NCBI GenBank assembly: GCA_002373715.1
Contig: DFLI01000028.1
Coordinates: 1-52,215, forward strand
Direction: 5' to 3'
Length of the DNA stretch: 52,215 nucleotides
Source of the DNA: Bacteroidales bacterium UBA3623
GTDB lineage: Bacteria > Bacteroidota > Bacteroidia > Bacteroidales > UBA932
Shown here: piece after piece, positions 1 to 7,100 of the stretch
How positions within the stretch are numbered: the stretch's first letter is position 1
Layout: the number at the start of each line of letters is the position of its first letter
Notes under the pieces: generated by a model
The model's database searches: none
Told to the model about the DNA's origin: nothing
Seen by the model: the letters and a program-made list of their open reading frames with translations, nothing else
Program-made: the position numbers and the translations under genes

Positions 1-1175
1 GCAAGGTAAAATATGTGGATATGCCCCTGAGCCTTATGCCTAAGTGGGTACGCAGCGGTTATCTGAACCCTATTGATGTGGCTCTGATTGAGGCCAGCTC
101 CATTGATGAGAACGGTAACATTATTCCTACCACTTCTGTAGGTGCTTCCGAGACCTATGTGGCCTGCGCCAAGAAGGTGATTGTAGAAATCAATACTTCC
201 GTACCGGAGAACATCCGCGGTATTCACGATATCTACAGCCCGGAGCCCGCTCCCAACACGCAGCCCATCCCCATCACCAAGGTGAGCGACCGCGTGGGCA
301 CACCTTACATTCCCTGCGACCCGGATAAGATTGTGGCCATTGTACACAGCGACATTCCGGACTGCGGCATTGCCGACGCTCCCGGAGACGAAGACTTCGA
401 CCGCATGAGCGAAAACCTTATCCACTTCCTGGAGCAGGAGGTGGAAGCCGGCAGGCTGTGCAACCCGCTGCCGCCGCTCCAGGCCGGTATTGGCGCCGTT
501 TCCAATGCCGTGCTGGCCGGTCTTAAAAAGTCTAATTTTGAGCACCTTACCATCTATTCAGAGGTGATGCAGGATTCCCTGGTGGACCTGATTGAGTGCG
601 GCAAGGTGGATGCTGCTTCTTCTACGGCCATCACCATGTCTCCCAAGAAGATGCGGGAATTCCTGAAGAAGGTGGATACCTTGAAGGACAAGATTGTTCT
701 TCGGCCCATGGAAATAAGCAACAGCCCGGAGGTGATCCGCCGCCTGAGTGTCATTTCCATCAACACCGTTATTGAGGCAGACCTGTACGGAAATACCAAT
801 TCCAGCTATGTAGACGGCAGCCTCTTGATGAATGGCGTGGGTGGCAGCGGCGACTTCTGCCAGAACAGCGGCCTGTCCATCTTCATCACCAAATCTACGG
901 CCAAGAATGGAAAGATCTCCTGCATTGTTCCCATTGCCAGCCACGTGGACCACACCAGCAAGACGGTGCAGGTGATTGTAACGGAGCAGGGCGTAGCCGA
1001 CTTACGCGGCCTCGATGTAGTGGAGCGTGCCCGCTGCATCATTGACAACTGTGCCCATCCGACATTCCGTCCGGCCCTTGAGAAGTACCTGAAGAAAGCC
1101 AGTATCCTTACCGATCACCCGGCCTTCCCGTACAGCCTTGAAGCCGCCAACCTCTTCCACAAGGAAGAAGTATAA
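1..1175 (+). CDS. acetyl-CoA hydrolase/succinate CoA-transferase family protein (3' part)
   Basis: The gene enters from the left edge: the frame is open back to base 3, so the GTG at 15 is not a real start. About 390 C-terminal residues remain of a family that usually has 430-500. Family members move CoA between acetyl-CoA and acids such as succinate or butyrate, or hydrolyse acetyl-CoA, in fermentative acetate metabolism. Seen in the sequence: the GIGAVSNAVL stretch, SEVMQDSLV, and VIEADLYGNTNSS, whose Glu (residue 254 counted from base 15) aligns with the catalytic glutamate of class I CoA-transferases; then GGSGDF near residue 280. It resembles the AarC/Cat1 branch, but the acceptor acid cannot be told. 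The next gene starts 15 bases downstream. Confidence 0.85.
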   Translation, partial: KVKYVDMPLSLMPKWVRSGYLNPIDVALIEASSIDENGNIIPTTSVGASETYVACAKKVIVEINTSVPENIRGIHDIYSPEPAPNTQPIPITKVSDRVGTPYIPCDPDKIVAIVHSDIPDCGIADAPGDEDFDRMSENLIHFLEQEVEAGRLCNPLPPLQAGIGAVSNAVLAGLKKSNFEHLTIYSEVMQDSLVDLIECGKVDAASSTAITMSPKKMREFLKKVDTLKDKIVLRPMEISNSPEVIRRLSVISINTVIEADLYGNTNSSYVDGSLLMNGVGGSGDFCQNSGLSIFITKSTAKNGKISCIVPIASHVDHTSKTVQVIVTEQGVADLRGLDVVERARCIIDNCAHPTFRPALEKYLKKASILTDHPAFPYSLEAANLFHKEEV

Positions 1176-1190
1176 CGAGTTTACCGGACT

Positions 1191-2345
1191 ATGAGGCCCA
1201 AACCATTTATATTCTGTATGATACTCCTTCTGGCAGCGACTGCCGGAAGGGTATCGGCCCAGAATGTATCGGTTTACGCTGGTGCCAGCAAGACTTTGTA
1301 CGACGGTCGCTTTTACCCGGACCTCTTCGGGGAAAAGGTAGCACCGGTATTTCCCACCTTCGATGTCAAATTGGGCTGGTCCGATAATAGCTCATCTCCT
1401 TTTGCCTCCATTTGCAAGCATCCGGAGGTGGGTATAGGCTTTCAGTTTGACGCCCTTGCCGGCATAAAAGCCGTCAACGGACCGGGTATGGGCAATATTT
1501 ATAGCCTGTACGGTTATTTTGACCGTCCGTTCCTTACGGTGGGAGGTTTCAGTCTTGGATACAGCGGAGAGTTTGGGCTTGGATTCGTGTTCAGCAGGCT
1601 TTATAATCCGGACACCAACCCCTGGAACGTGATGATTTCTTCGCCTGTCAATGCTCATATCTCTTTGGGACTGCAGGCGCAGTATGCCCTTTCGCGCCGC
1701 TTTGACGTAGGTATCGGCCTCTTTTTCAACCATCACTCCAACGGTGCCGTCACCTTCCCGAATTATGGCCTGAATGCCTTTGAACTGGCCATGCGCGTGG
1801 GAATGAAGTCTCCGCGCAGCGTGGAAAAGCAGCCCCTCGAGCCTGAAGACGATGGATTCAAACGCCGCTTTCAGTTTGCCGTGCAGTTCTCCGGCGGCAT
1901 CATGAGCAACGAGGCCAGTCAACTGAAGACTTTAGAAGAGAAGGGGACTTGGGAGAATGACCGTTACTTCAAGTATTCCTTCCAGGTGAACGCCTTTTAT
2001 CGGTATGCCCGCACGCAGGCCAGCGGTTTGGGCTTCGACTTGTACGTTACGCCGTTCTGCGATAAGATTGCGGAAAGCGACGGCCAGGGACTGAAGTACG
2101 ATCCGGTTTCCTGCGGTATTTCCGTTCTGCACGAGATGAGCTACCGCGATTTCTCGCTGATGGTTGGTCTGGGACGCTATCTGCACCATAACGACGGCCT
2201 GGAACAGGCCCAGGTCTTGTATCAGATGGTTACTCTCAAGTACTACTTCCCGAAGGCGGCCGACATGTACCTGGGAATTGTCCTAAAGGCTCACAGATTC
2301 AGAGCTGCAGAAAGCATTCAGTTCTGCTTAGGCAAAAGATTCTAA
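1191..2345 (+). CDS. PagL-like acyloxyacyl hydrolase / outer-membrane beta-barrel protein
   Basis: A 384-residue secreted protein. The signal peptide ends near VSAQ (residues 21-24). The first half alternates like a beta barrel and carries FFNHHSNG at 179-185, which matches the H-x-S-N active-site motif of PagL-type lipid A 3-O-deacylases; Glu198 could complete the triad. PagL enzymes remove an ester-linked acyl chain from lipid A at the outer membrane. The second half (about 220-384) is a further barrel-like region ending in KRF, so the protein is about twice the size of classical PagL. It lies 15 bases after the CoA-transferase, possibly co-transcribed. Inference: lipid A remodelling. A structural barrel without activity is the main alternative. 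Confidence 0.6.
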   Translation: MRPKPFIFCMILLLAATAGRVSAQNVSVYAGASKTLYDGRFYPDLFGEKVAPVFPTFDVKLGWSDNSSSPFASICKHPEVGIGFQFDALAGIKAVNGPGMGNIYSLYGYFDRPFLTVGGFSLGYSGEFGLGFVFSRLYNPDTNPWNVMISSPVNAHISLGLQAQYALSRRFDVGIGLFFNHHSNGAVTFPNYGLNAFELAMRVGMKSPRSVEKQPLEPEDDGFKRRFQFAVQFSGGIMSNEASQLKTLEEKGTWENDRYFKYSFQVNAFYRYARTQASGLGFDLYVTPFCDKIAESDGQGLKYDPVSCGISVLHEMSYRDFSLMVGLGRYLHHNDGLEQAQVLYQMVTLKYYFPKAADMYLGIVLKAHRFRAAESIQFCLGKRF

Positions 2346-2396
2346 GCGCCGCTGCCAACAAGGCTGGAAAATATCTGGGTAAATGTTCCTTGGGAA

Positions 2397-3167
2397 TTAG
2401 TTTCTGACACTCCTATACTGCTCGTCGGAGACAGGTTCCAGCCATTCGTTGGAGGCGCCATCCTGAACGTCTTTATGGAAGGTCAGGTGCTGCATCCAGC
2501 TGTCGGCTGCCGCTCCGTGCCAGTGTTTGGCTCCTTCGGGGATCTCAATGATGGTGCCCGGAACAAGTTGCACAGCCGGTTTACCCCATTCCTGATACCA
2601 GCCGCGGCCGGCTACGCAAATCAGGACCTGGACCTGCCTATGGTGGATATGCCAGTTGTTCCGGCAACCGGGCTCAAAGGTCACGTTGGCCACGCCGCCA
2701 TCCATCGGCGCCAGATAGCTGTTGCCAGTGAAATATTGCGCATAAGCCGTGTTGGGCTGTCCTTGGGGCCAGACGGAGAAATCAACAGTCTGGACGAAAG
2801 CCCGGGCATCCTGGGCCAGCGGATTGAATCTCCGGATCTGGCGTCCGCCCAGTTCGTATTTTTCACGAAGCGCAGCAGCCTCTCCCATCATCGGGGAAGC
2901 GTGGTAACGGTCCAGGGCGGCCTGGTCGGCCCATTCATCAATGAGAAGCAGTCCTTCCGGATCATCGGCCGGGAAGAAATAGTCATAGCGGAGACATCCT
3001 TCCACGGCGCGGATGCGGTCGGCAATTCCGCTCTCTTCCATTTCTTTTACATATTTTTTAGCGGCGCCCTTGGCTCCGGTGTATCGGATGTTGATGGTGA
3101 GTTGTGCGTTGCAGGGAATGGCCATAACGAATAAAGCGATAACGGTGAATAACTTAAAGCGTTTCAT
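2397..3167 (-). CDS. secreted ABM-type monooxygenase/cupin fusion protein
   Basis: I place the start at the ATG at 3167, because the signal peptide MKRFKLFTVIALFVMAIPCNAQ begins there; an in-frame start at 3224 would only add a polar leader and run into the neighbouring gene. After the signal peptide comes an antibiotic-biosynthesis-monooxygenase-like ferredoxin fold (about residues 24-115, with YDYFFP and DEWADQAALDRY), then a cupin (about 145-240) with the metal-site pattern WHIHHRQ and a later KHWHG. Cupins of this kind in Bacteroidota are annotated only generally. The small ABM domain often acts on quinol-like compounds. Substrate unknown. It is transcribed in the same direction as the acetyltransferase gene, 49 bases after it. 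Confidence 0.7.
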   Translation of the reverse strand: MKRFKLFTVIALFVMAIPCNAQLTINIRYTGAKGAAKKYVKEMEESGIADRIRAVEGCLRYDYFFPADDPEGLLLIDEWADQAALDRYHASPMMGEAAALREKYELGGRQIRRFNPLAQDARAFVQTVDFSVWPQGQPNTAYAQYFTGNSYLAPMDGGVANVTFEPGCRNNWHIHHRQVQVLICVAGRGWYQEWGKPAVQLVPGTIIEIPEGAKHWHGAAADSWMQHLTFHKDVQDGASNEWLEPVSDEQYRSVRN

Positions 3168-3216
3168 CTTATTGAAGGTCAAAAAATCCGATCTGCTGAA
3201 CGAAATTCTGTTTATA

Positions 3217-3804
3217 CTAAACAATAAAACCGACTTTGTCCTTATCTGTAATTTCTCTTATGACACGACAGGGATTACCTGCTGCCAGTACTCCTGACGG
3301 GATATCATGTGTTACGACGCTTCCAGCGCCGATGACACTATCGTCACCTATGGTAACGCCACTAAGAATAGTGCTACCACCGCCTATCCAAACTCGGTTG
3401 CCTACGGTAATAGGTTCGGGAATCAAGGCGCCTGCTATACGCTCTGCGGAATCGAGTGAATGGTTGGCAGAATACATACTTACGTTAGGTCCCAGCAACG
3501 TGTTATTACCTATCGTTATCTGACCGCAATCCAAGAGTGTGCATCCGAAATTGATATATACATCACTCCCGATGGTGATGTTCTTGCCAAACTCACATGT
3601 AAAGTTCGGCTCCATCCACACTCGTTCACCTATTTTTTTGAAGAGCCTTCGCATGATGTCCTGACGACGTTCGGTTTCTTCGTCCCCGGTACGGTTAAAC
3701 TCTTTAAACAACTTTTTTGCTTCAACTCTCAGGTCGAACAAATCTGCATCAAAATCATTGTATATCTGATGCTCCTGCATCTTATCCCATTCTGTCATAT
3801 TCAT
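3217..3804 (-). CDS. maltose/galactoside O-acetyltransferase family protein (left-handed beta-helix)
   Basis: 195 residues, the usual length of the Maa/LacA/NodL family, which transfers acetyl from acetyl-CoA to a sugar hydroxyl. Seen: an N-terminal helical cap with ERVWMEPNFTCEFGKNITIG, hexapeptide repeats through about residue 180 (VYINFGCTLLD, ITVGNRVWIGGGSTILSGVTIG, DSVIGAGSVV) and the family's catalytic histidine in SANHSLD (about residue 115). A second Met two codons in is an equally possible start. The gene has no good promoter box of its own. About 100 bases upstream lies a copy of the rhuM promoter and start codon region (3905-3965). Base composition is more A+T-rich than the core genes, which suggests acquisition. 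The sugar acceptor is unknown. Confidence 0.88.
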   Translation of the reverse strand: MNMTEWDKMQEHQIYNDFDADLFDLRVEAKKLFKEFNRTGDEETERRQDIMRRLFKKIGERVWMEPNFTCEFGKNITIGSDVYINFGCTLLDCGQITIGNNTLLGPNVSMYSANHSLDSAERIAGALIPEPITVGNRVWIGGGSTILSGVTIGDDSVIGAGSVVTHDIPSGVLAAGNPCRVIREITDKDKVGFIV

Positions 3805-3861
3805 TAAATTAACTATTTGTTGTATTCTTTATTATAGGTTATAAACGTTTTTTGATTCTAT

Positions 3862-3918
3862 TCATCCGGTTGCTGACCGTCGTGGGCTTTCCAGGCACAT
3901 TCCATTTCTCTCTTCCAT
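3862..3918 (-). pseudogene. 18-codon remnant opening with the first five rhuM codons
   Basis: Inside the left copy of the 61-bp direct repeat an ATG at 3918 begins a short frame reading MEERN, identical to the first five codons of the rhuM-Fic gene. It then diverges at the repeat edge and stops at 3862. It lies just upstream of the acetyltransferase gene. It may be a scar of a duplicated or lost rhuM-like gene, or a fortuitous leader peptide. No independent sign of translation. Confidence 0.4.
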
Positions 3919-3965
3919 ATAATCATTCACTCAAACACATAGTTAGCAAAAGAAACATTTCTATC
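3905..3965. repeat. 61-bp direct repeat, left copy (downstream of rhuM-Fic)
   Basis: Matches 4981-5041 at 59 of 61 positions in the same orientation. Read on the minus strand it contains a degraded promoter box (TAACTATG at 3938-3945 in place of TAACTTTG), the leader and the first codons of rhuM. Similarity ends abruptly at both edges. Confidence 0.9.
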
Positions 3966-3992
3966 AACTCCGTCGGGGGACAGTTCGCCGGA

Positions 3993-4994
3993 CTAATTCT
4001 TCCGGTTAATCAAGCTGACGACAACCTTGACCATCGTGTCCATCTCGTCAGTGTGACTCACGGCAATCATCAGGGTAAGTGCGACAAGAGAAGCATCGGA
4101 GATGCGCTTTGATCCGTCGGGGCGGTAAAGGATTCCGTTGTTCTGCATAAACCAAAGGAAGAGCGTGGCAGCGATTCGTTTGTTGCCGTCCACGAAGGAG
4201 TGGTTTTTGACGACAAGATATAGTAACATTGCGGCCTTCTCCTCAATGCTGGGGTAGAGGTCTTTCCCTTCCCAGGTCTGATATATCTGGCCGATGCTAC
4301 TGTGGAAGGAGGCATCTTTCTCTACACCAAACAGATTGCTTCCTCCGAACTTCTCCTTGAGGCTCTGGATGGCTTCAATGGCATTTTCATAGGTGGCGTG
4401 GAAGCGCTCGGGAGCCGTCGTATCAGCAATTTTGAGACTTTGATAATCATAGGCGTCCAGCGTGTCCAGGGCGTAGGTGTAGTCACGGATGACATCGAAC
4501 AGATCTGTCGCCTGGTCGGAAGTGAGGAGCAACTCTTTACTGAAAACGTTCTCGAGCAGAGCGACAGCCTTTTTCAAATCCTCATATTTCTGCTCAGAGA
4601 CCGCATTCCGATTGACGGCGAATCCTTTGAGCATATACTGCTTGAGGACTTGGGTTGCCCAGATGCGGAATTTCGTCGCCCTGAAAGAATTTACCCGGTA
4701 GCCGATGGAAATAATGGCATCAAGGTTATAATACTTGACTTTCTCTTCAGATGTGCCTCTGGCGCCACTCTGCGCGGTAATTAAAAAATCTTTAACTACC
4801 GTGCCGGCATCCAGTTCTCCGCTTTCGAAAATCTTCTTAAAGTGGTAGGAGATATTCGGCACGGTAACATCGAACAATGCGGCTATCGCTTTCTGATTGG
4901 CCCAGATTGTTTCGTTCACCGGGTCAACCATCGCTTCCATCTTGACCAGCCCATCTTCGGACTTGTATATTACGATGTCGTTTCTCTCTTCCAT
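3993..4994 (-). CDS. RhuM-family protein with C-terminal Fic/Doc domain
   Basis: 333 residues in two parts. Residues 1-150 match the RhuM 'virulence protein' family: the stretch TIWANQKAIAALFDVTVPNI looks like a DNA-binding helix-turn-helix, followed by RATKFRIWATQVLKQY. Residues 150-333 are a Fic/Doc fold with the motif NHSFVDGNKR (His265, Phe267, Asp269, Lys272, Arg273). Classical Fic AMPylases have HPFxDGNGR, while Doc kinases have HxFxDANKR. Lys in place of the second Gly makes this Doc-like at the nucleotide loop, so transfer of AMP rather than phosphate is uncertain. No separate antitoxin gene and no clear inhibitory S/TxxxE[G/N] helix was found. The gene sits alone in an A+T-richer patch, bracketed by a direct repeat that includes its own 5' end. 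Inference: accessory toxin-like or defence-related gene. Confidence 0.82.
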   Translation of the reverse strand: MEERNDIVIYKSEDGLVKMEAMVDPVNETIWANQKAIAALFDVTVPNISYHFKKIFESGELDAGTVVKDFLITAQSGARGTSEEKVKYYNLDAIISIGYRVNSFRATKFRIWATQVLKQYMLKGFAVNRNAVSEQKYEDLKKAVALLENVFSKELLLTSDQATDLFDVIRDYTYALDTLDAYDYQSLKIADTTAPERFHATYENAIEAIQSLKEKFGGSNLFGVEKDASFHSSIGQIYQTWEGKDLYPSIEEKAAMLLYLVVKNHSFVDGNKRIAATLFLWFMQNNGILYRPDGSKRISDASLVALTLMIAVSHTDEMDTMVKVVVSLINRKN

Positions 4995-5041
4995 ATAATC
5001 ATTAACTCAAACACAAAGTTAGCAAAAGAAACATTTCTATC
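4981..5041. repeat. 61-bp direct repeat, right copy (rhuM promoter and start)
   Basis: Covers the rhuM TAACTTTG promoter box (minus strand, 5014-5021), its leader and codons 1-5 (start codon at 4992-4994). Two mismatches to the copy at 3905-3965; one of them converts the box there to TAACTATG. Confidence 0.9.
5014..5021 (-). promoter_or_regulatory. promoter -7 box of rhuM-Fic
   Basis: TAACTTTG on the minus strand fits the Bacteroidota TAnnTTTG box, 19 bases before the start codon. No clear TTG element at the expected distance. Confidence 0.4.
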
Positions 5042-5075
5042 CACCTGCAGGGCAGAATACTTTTTCGCAAATGAT

Positions 5076-5083
5076 TATATTTG
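5076..5083 (+). promoter_or_regulatory. promoter -7 box of the DUF4256 gene
   Basis: TATATTTG fits TAnnTTTG and stands 44 bases before the start at 5128. The upstream element is only a T-run. Confidence 0.35.
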
Positions 5084-5127
5084 CAATGAATCCTTTATAA
5101 CCCAAGTCTTGTTGTTGAGAACACATT

Positions 5128-5649
5128 ATGATTGAATTATTAAAACACCGATTCCTTGAAAACATGGTCCGCCACCCAAATCTTGATTGGGCGGTGGTGG
5201 AAAAGTTTCTTCGTAATAATCCCAAAGCCATTCAAACGCTGCGACTTATGGAAGAGAGCGGGGGAGAACCGGATTTGTTACAATTGGACAGCGGAGAACT
5301 GATATTTTGTGACTGCTCGCAAGAGTCTCCTGCTCTCCGTAGAAGTCTATGTTATGATAATGAGGCTCTCAGCCTCAGGAAAAAGAACCCACCGGCAGGG
5401 AGCGCAATGGCCCAGGCAAGCCAGATGGGTTTGGAACTGTTGACAGAGAGCATTTACCGGCAATTGCAGGAAACAGGCGAATATGATACAAAAACATCAA
5501 GCTGGATAGCGACACCCTCAACAATTCGTAGCCTTGGCGGAGCATTGTTTTGCGAGCGTCGCTACGACACCGTATTTACATTCCACAATGGCGCCGACTC
5601 TTACTATTCCGTACGTGGCTGGAGAGGATATTTCAGTTTCAAGGGCTAG
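5128..5649 (+). CDS. DUF4256 family protein
   Basis: 173 residues, close to the family's usual length of about 185. The conserved blocks of DUF4256 are easy to see: GGEPDLL, FCDCSQESPALRRSLCYD (residues 60-76), MGLELLTESIYRQLQ, then DTKTSSWIATPSTIRSLGG and ALFCERRYDTVFTFHNGADS near the C-terminus. The invariant Cys, Asp, His and Arg residues look like an enzyme active site, but no function is known to me. No signal peptide or membrane segment, so probably cytoplasmic. Its stop codon lies two bases from the convergent mnmE stop. It is divergent from rhuM-Fic, with a 133-base shared upstream region. Confidence 0.85.
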   Translation: MIELLKHRFLENMVRHPNLDWAVVEKFLRNNPKAIQTLRLMEESGGEPDLLQLDSGELIFCDCSQESPALRRSLCYDNEALSLRKKNPPAGSAMAQASQMGLELLTESIYRQLQETGEYDTKTSSWIATPSTIRSLGGALFCERRYDTVFTFHNGADSYYSVRGWRGYFSFKG

Positions 5650-5651
5650 TA

Positions 5652-7076
5652 TTACTTTCCGATGCAGTGGTTTTGGAAGATGTTGTGGAGGATGACTTCG
5701 GGGTCCAGGAGGTCCGTTCCCAAGATGGAATTGATGGCCGACAGGGCGCGGCGGAGGTCTTCGGCCACCAGGTCCGAAGGGATGCCGCGGGAGAGGGAAG
5801 TGTGGCAATCTGAGAGGGCCGATGATGCATTTCGCAGCGCCTCGAAATGACGGACGTTTGTTACAAAGGTAGAATCCTCGTTGGGGATGAGACCTTTTTC
5901 CGTATCGTAAAGGGCGTCTTTCAGCCCCTTCAGTCCCTTTTGTTCCTTAGCCGACAGTATTAGTACATTTGCCTTTTTATCAGCAGATGAAACAAATTTG
6001 TTAATTGCCGTAACATTTTTGTTAGTATCTTCTTGGGCTATTTGGTCAGCTTTATTGAGGAGGATAAAGACCTCTTGACGGGAGGAATCTACGTGCTGGA
6101 ACAGAAGCGTCAAATTATTCAAAAGGTCGCTTTCCTCTGAACGGCCATCCAGGAGGCAAAGAACGATTTCCGCCTCGGAAATTTTGCGGAAAGTGCGCTC
6201 GATTCCTATCTTTTCTACGGTATCTGACGACTCGCGGATGCCGGCCGTATCGATGAAACGGAAAAGAATTCCGTTTATGTTCAGCGTCTCCTCAATGGTA
6301 TCACGGGTGGTGCCGGGGATGTCCGTTACTATGGCACGTTCCTCTCCAAGCAGGGCGTTGAGCAAAGTGCTCTTTCCGGCATTGGCCGGACCTACTATGG
6401 CAACCGGAACGCCGTTCTTGATCATATTGCCCTGGTGGAAGGAGGCGGCCAGTTTGTCCACATGCTTCCGGGTATCTTCCAGGAGCGTGAGCAGTTGTTT
6501 CCTATCGGCAAATTCTACCTCTTCTTCACTGAAGTCCAATTCTAGCTCCAGAAGGGAGGCCATTTCCAACAATTGGGAGCGGAGGGTGGAGAGTTCCGTG
6601 GAAAAGCCGCCCTTCAGCTGATTCATGGCCACGCGGTGGGAGGCCGCCGTGTTGGAGGAGATGACATCGGCCACTGCCTCTGCCTGGGCCAAGTCCATTT
6701 TGCCGTTCAGGAAGGCACGGCGGGTGAATTCACCGGGCTGGGCAAAGCGCGCGCCGGCTTTCAGCAGGAGGCCAATTAATTCCGTTACTATATAGGCCGA
6801 TGCATGGGTGGATATCTCTACGCTGTCTTCTCCGGTGTAACTGTGGGGCGCCCGGAATACAGACACCAGCACCTGGTCCAACAGCTTCCCATCCAGCAAT
6901 ACTTCACCGAAATGAATTGCGTAAGCATTTGCGTCAGAAACTGTTCCGGACTTTAATTTAACCACTGCATCAGTTATACGGAAAGACTCCGGACCACTGA
7001 TGCGCACTATGGAAATTGCTCCGGTACCAGGGGTGGTGGCCGGAGCAACTATGGTGTCTGAGTAGAGATTCTTCAC
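5652..7076 (-). CDS. mnmE: tRNA uridine-5-carboxymethylaminomethyl(34) synthesis GTPase MnmE
   Basis: 474 residues, full length. MnmE and MnmG modify the wobble uridine of several tRNAs. The N-terminal tetrahydrofolate-binding domain (1-120) opens with DTIVAPATTPGTGAISIVR. A helical domain encloses the G domain: P-loop GPANAGKST at 229-237 (Ala where most homologues have Asn-Val), TTRDT at 256-260, DTAG at 276-279, NKAD and SAKE further on. The protein ends in CIGK, which keeps the catalytic cysteine of the C-x-GK motif. It lies 24 bases after rho on the same strand, so it is probably co-transcribed from the rho promoter. Confidence 0.97.
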   Translation of the reverse strand: MKNLYSDTIVAPATTPGTGAISIVRISGPESFRITDAVVKLKSGTVSDANAYAIHFGEVLLDGKLLDQVLVSVFRAPHSYTGEDSVEISTHASAYIVTELIGLLLKAGARFAQPGEFTRRAFLNGKMDLAQAEAVADVISSNTAASHRVAMNQLKGGFSTELSTLRSQLLEMASLLELELDFSEEEVEFADRKQLLTLLEDTRKHVDKLAASFHQGNMIKNGVPVAIVGPANAGKSTLLNALLGEERAIVTDIPGTTRDTIEETLNINGILFRFIDTAGIRESSDTVEKIGIERTFRKISEAEIVLCLLDGRSEESDLLNNLTLLFQHVDSSRQEVFILLNKADQIAQEDTNKNVTAINKFVSSADKKANVLILSAKEQKGLKGLKDALYDTEKGLIPNEDSTFVTNVRHFEALRNASSALSDCHTSLSRGIPSDLVAEDLRRALSAINSILGTDLLDPEVILHNIFQNHCIGK

Positions 7077-7100
7077 TTCGTTCAGAATGACAAAGGAGGA

